A stretch of DNA of 8,221 nucleotides from JBKJZO01 sp046715235 (GTDB lineage Bacteria > Actinomycetota > Actinomycetes > BP-191). The translations under genes and the position numbers were made by a program. Positions 6,359-8,221 of this stretch are shown here, in pieces. The notes below the pieces were generated by a model. It was not told where the DNA came from. It worked only from the letters and a program-made list of their open reading frames with translations, and did no database searches. Position 1 is the first letter of the stretch. The number at the start of each line of letters is the position of its first letter. The stretch covers positions 1-8,221 of the forward strand of contig JBKJZO010000117.1 of the NCBI GenBank assembly GCA_046715235.1. The letters run 5' to 3'.

Positions 6359-7108
6359 CTAACCGCGGGTCGCGAGCAGATGCAACGCGGTCGCGATGTC
6401 GCGGTAGGGCGGCTGCTCGGCGGCCGCCACCTCGAGGCGAACGAGTGCCTCGAACGCCGCCGGGTCGGTGTCGAGCAGCCCGCCCGCGATGAGGTCGCTG
6501 AAGACGCGGATGCCGTGCACTTCGGGCTCGACGAGGCCTGCCGCCGACAGCAGCGCAGAGAGTTCGGCGAGCGAGAACCGGCGGCGGAGCCCGTCGCTGG
6601 GGCCCCAGCGCCCGTCAGGGTCGCCGAGTGCCGCGGCCGCTTCGTCGAACCGGCCGAGGAGGACGCGCGAGAACACCGCAGCAGTGCGGTTGGTCGCCAG
6701 AACGCTGGCGACCCCGCCGGGGCGCAGCGCCGCGGCGACGCGGGCGAGCCCGGCCGCGGGGTCGTCGACGACTTCGAGGACGTTGTGGCACAAGACGACG
6801 TCGGTTGATCCAGCCGGGACGACGTCGAGCAGCGTGTCGAGATCGCCCTGCACCCCGCGCACCCGGCCGGCGACGTCGTCTTCGGCGGCACGTTGCTCGA
6901 GGGACGCCAGTGAGTCCGGCGACGGGTCGACGACGGTGACTTGGTGGCCCAGCCGCGCCAGTGGTACGGCGAACCCGCCGGTGCCGCCGCCGGCGTCGAG
7001 AATCTGCAACGGACCTGAGGGCAATCGGCCGAGCGCGGCGGTGAGGACCTGCCACACCACGGCCGAGCGGACGCGACCCCAGTGAGTGAGGTAGGGGCGG
7101 TCGGCCAC
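6359..7108 (-). CDS. Class I SAM-dependent methyltransferase, CmoM/SmtA-like
   Basis: A 249-residue Rossmann-fold methyltransferase. The GTG at 7108 is chosen because a perfect AGGAGG lies 9 bases upstream and the protein then begins MADRPYLTHWGRVRSAVVWQ; the frame extends to a TTG at 7225, but that stretch looks non-coding. SAM-binding motif I is ILDAGGGTGGFAVPLA (residues 36-51), motif II has the acidic Asp61 in VTVVDPS, and motif IV/V is CHNVLEVVDDP (107-117), then LRPGGVASVL. From memory of Escherichia coli CmoM (SmtA), which methylates the tRNA wobble cmo5U, similarity extends beyond the SAM site: the N-terminal RxAVxWQ segment, HxVLExVxDP, GxFD, GxRVFxD and the C-terminal E-P-Y element. 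The substrate is uncertain, since the cmo5U route is not generally known in actinomycetes. It sits between a DnaE-like gene and dinB. Confidence 0.88.
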   Translation of the reverse strand: MADRPYLTHWGRVRSAVVWQVLTAALGRLPSGPLQILDAGGGTGGFAVPLARLGHQVTVVDPSPDSLASLEQRAAEDDVAGRVRGVQGDLDTLLDVVPAGSTDVVLCHNVLEVVDDPAAGLARVAAALRPGGVASVLATNRTAAVFSRVLLGRFDEAAAALGDPDGRWGPSDGLRRRFSLAELSALLSAAGLVEPEVHGIRVFSDLIAGGLLDTDPAAFEALVRLEVAAAEQPPYRDIATALHLLATRG

Positions 7109-7117
7109 GGCGCGCTG

Positions 7118-7123
7118 CCTCCT
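7118..7123 (-). promoter_or_regulatory. Ribosome binding site that sets the methyltransferase start
   Basis: On the - strand this reads AGGAGG, 9 bases before the GTG at 7108. It favours this start over the TTG at 7225 by position and strength. Confidence 0.8.
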
Positions 7124-7179
7124 GGGGTGTGGTGGGTCCGGGGTGACCGGGAGCCTAGCCGGAGCGAGTGACTCACCCG

Positions 7180-7198
7180 GTGCGCGTTTTCGCCGCAC
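7180..7198 (-). terminator. GC-rich hairpin, possible terminator of the DnaE-like gene
   Basis: GTGC-GCG (7180-7186) pairs with CGC-GCAC (7191-7198) around a 4-base loop, with a single bulged C at 7194. It lies about 80 bases after the DnaE-like stop on the - strand. No U tract follows, so termination is only a possibility; attenuation or chance are alternatives. Confidence 0.25.
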
Positions 7199-7276
7199 TG
7201 AATTTCGCGCGGACCGCAGCTGCAAATCCCGACAAAGCAGATGGCGAACCAGCCGCCTGCGGTGAGGCCCCAGTAG

Positions 7277-8221
7277 CTAGCCACCGGCGCTGCCCTGGCT
7301 TGAGTGCCACAACCGGCGCGGGGCGTCCTTCGCCCCGCTGCCCGCCGGTTTGAGGTCGGCCCACCGCGACTGGGAGAAGCCGGTGGTGTGCTCGATCGGC
7401 GGCGCGACCATCACCGGCCGGGTCGAGCGGCTCTCGGCAGCGCCCTGCACGGCGTTCTCGGTGAAACCGGCCTTCGCCGCCAGCACCGCGCGGACCGCCG
7501 GCCGGCCGCCGATGTCCCACGCCGAGCGGATCGCGGGGAGTTCCCAGCAGCCGTCGGCGTTGAGGGAGATCCCGCGCGGTCCGGTGCGCCGCACGATGCC
7601 CCGCACGACCAGCAGCCACGAATGGAACAGCGTCGCGGCATAGCCGACCTGTGCGTTCTCGAAGAACGTCGCGTCGATCGGACCCGTCGCGTCGTCGAGC
7701 GTGATGAAGATGACCCGCCGGCCCGAGCGCACCGGCGGCGTCTGCGTCGCGACCTTGACGCCCGCGACGAGGACTTGCTGCCGGCTGCGGCAGCGCATCA
7801 GGTCGCGGGCACGGGTGATGCCGATGCCGGCCATCAGGTCCTCGTGGAAGCTGAGCACGTGCGCGCTCGCGTCGAGCCCGAGGACATCGAGCTCCGCGCG
7901 TACCCGCTCCCCCGGCGTCATCTCGGGCAGCCCGGTCGGGGCCGTGTCACTCGGGTCGTCACCGAGATCGAGAGCGAGTTGTACGTCGACCAGCGCGACC
8001 GGCAGCGCCGCCTTCGACTGGCGCGCCGCGGCCTCGCGGACCGAGAACACGCCGTCGGGCTCGATGACGCGCGAGCGCTCCCCCCGCATCCGCTCGTCGC
8101 GATTGCGCTCCTCGCGTGCCCGTGCGTCGCGCTGCCCATCAGGGCGCGCCGTCGTCACCGCGCCGCCCCGCCCGCCCCAGCGCGGCGCGGCGGCCCGGGC
8201 CGCCATCGCGGTCGCCCCCGC
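7277..8221 (-). CDS. DnaE2/DnaE-like DNA polymerase III alpha subunit, C-terminal part
   Basis: The frame runs open through the right edge, so only the last 314 residues are visible; the ATG at 8206 is probably internal. The visible part starts with an Arg/Ala-rich low-complexity stretch, then QLALDLGDD and GLPEMTPGERVRAELDVLGLDASAHVLSF, a segment I recognise from the region before the OB fold of actinobacterial DnaE-like polymerases. The OB-fold nucleic-acid-binding domain follows (about 7590-7780), with VLVAGVKVATQTPPVRSGRR, IFITLDDATGPIDATFFE and the FHSWLLVVRGIVRRTGPRG strand set. The tail has TTGFSQSRWADLKPAG and KDAPRRLWHSSQGSAG, like the ends of those polymerases. Polymerase active-site motifs would lie outside the window, so activity cannot be judged. 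A stand-alone OB-fold protein is the alternative. It is on the same strand as the methyltransferase and dinB, which suggests a role in lesion bypass. Confidence 0.85.
   Translation of the reverse strand, partial: AGATAMAARAAAPRWGGRGGAVTTARPDGQRDARAREERNRDERMRGERSRVIEPDGVFSVREAAARQSKAALPVALVDVQLALDLGDDPSDTAPTGLPEMTPGERVRAELDVLGLDASAHVLSFHEDLMAGIGITRARDLMRCRSRQQVLVAGVKVATQTPPVRSGRRVIFITLDDATGPIDATFFENAQVGYAATLFHSWLLVVRGIVRRTGPRGISLNADGCWELPAIRSAWDIGGRPAVRAVLAAKAGFTENAVQGAAESRSTRPVMVAPPIEHTTGFSQSRWADLKPAGSGAKDAPRRLWHSSQGSAGG

Larger units (their letters stand above)
7109..7276. other. Intergenic region between the DnaE-like and methyltransferase genes
   Basis: This 168-base stretch separates two genes on the - strand. 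It contains the methyltransferase ribosome site, a hairpin at 7180-7198, an 8-base palindrome GCAGCTGC (7217-7224) and an AT-richer patch around 7199-7243. On the - strand a -10-like TAGGCT occurs near 7152-7157, without a convincing -35. No SOS-box-like pair of GAAC/GTTC half sites is seen. The size suggests the methyltransferase-dinB pair can be transcribed separately from the DnaE-like gene. Confidence 0.5.

Noticed and set aside
7109..7225. N-terminal extension of the methyltransferase from the TTG at 7225
   Set aside because: The added 39 residues are Arg/Pro-rich without family similarity, while the GTG at 7108 has a perfect AGGAGG at good spacing.
6341..7276. SOS (LexA) box upstream of dinB or the methyltransferase
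   Set aside because: No pair of GAAC/GTTC half sites with suitable spacing was seen in 6341-6358 or 7109-7276; only a lone gcgaacc half-site-like string occurs.

Overview
The window is very GC-rich with dense coding on both strands, GTG starts are common, and the protein families (DUF3040, the actinobacterial MoxR/DUF58/TgpA trio, a DnaE2-type polymerase tail ending in LWHSS) point to an actinomycete (Actinomycetota). The genus cannot be fixed from the sequence. It looks like core chromosome: there is no insertion sequence, phage gene, CRISPR array, tRNA or rRNA, and no obvious break in composition.

Left part (1-4512, + strand): three tightly packed genes. They are the 3' part of a MoxR-type AAA+ ATPase, a DUF58 membrane protein starting 2 bases after the moxR stop, and a TgpA-type transglutaminase-like membrane protein whose GTG start overlaps the DUF58 stop by 4 bases (GTGA). 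This is the widespread MoxR-DUF58-TgpA cassette, probably one transcript with translational coupling. The proposed role is chaperone-assisted assembly or processing at the cell envelope.

Middle (4513-5104): a small two-helix membrane protein of the actinobacterial DUF3040 family lies on the - strand, convergent with tgpA across only 16 bases. Upstream of it is a 171-base intergenic region that is locally AT-richer and holds several small inverted repeats, a 10-bp direct repeat overlapping the dinB stop codon, and a possible promoter.

Right part (5105-8221, - strand, transcribed right to left): the C-terminal part of a DnaE2/DnaE-like polymerase III alpha subunit (open at the right edge), a 168-base gap, a class I SAM-dependent methyltransferase resembling CmoM/SmtA, and, 18 bases later, a full DNA polymerase IV (DinB) with intact catalytic residues. 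Two polymerases of likely translesion type therefore flank a methyltransferase. No SOS box was recognised by eye.

Most of the window can be assigned to known families. The points most worth a second look are the CmoM-like methyltransferase between two polymerases, the repeat-rich dinB/DUF3040 intergenic region, and the Glu at the usual catalytic Asp position of the transglutaminase domain. I do not see convincing evidence of a wholly new system.
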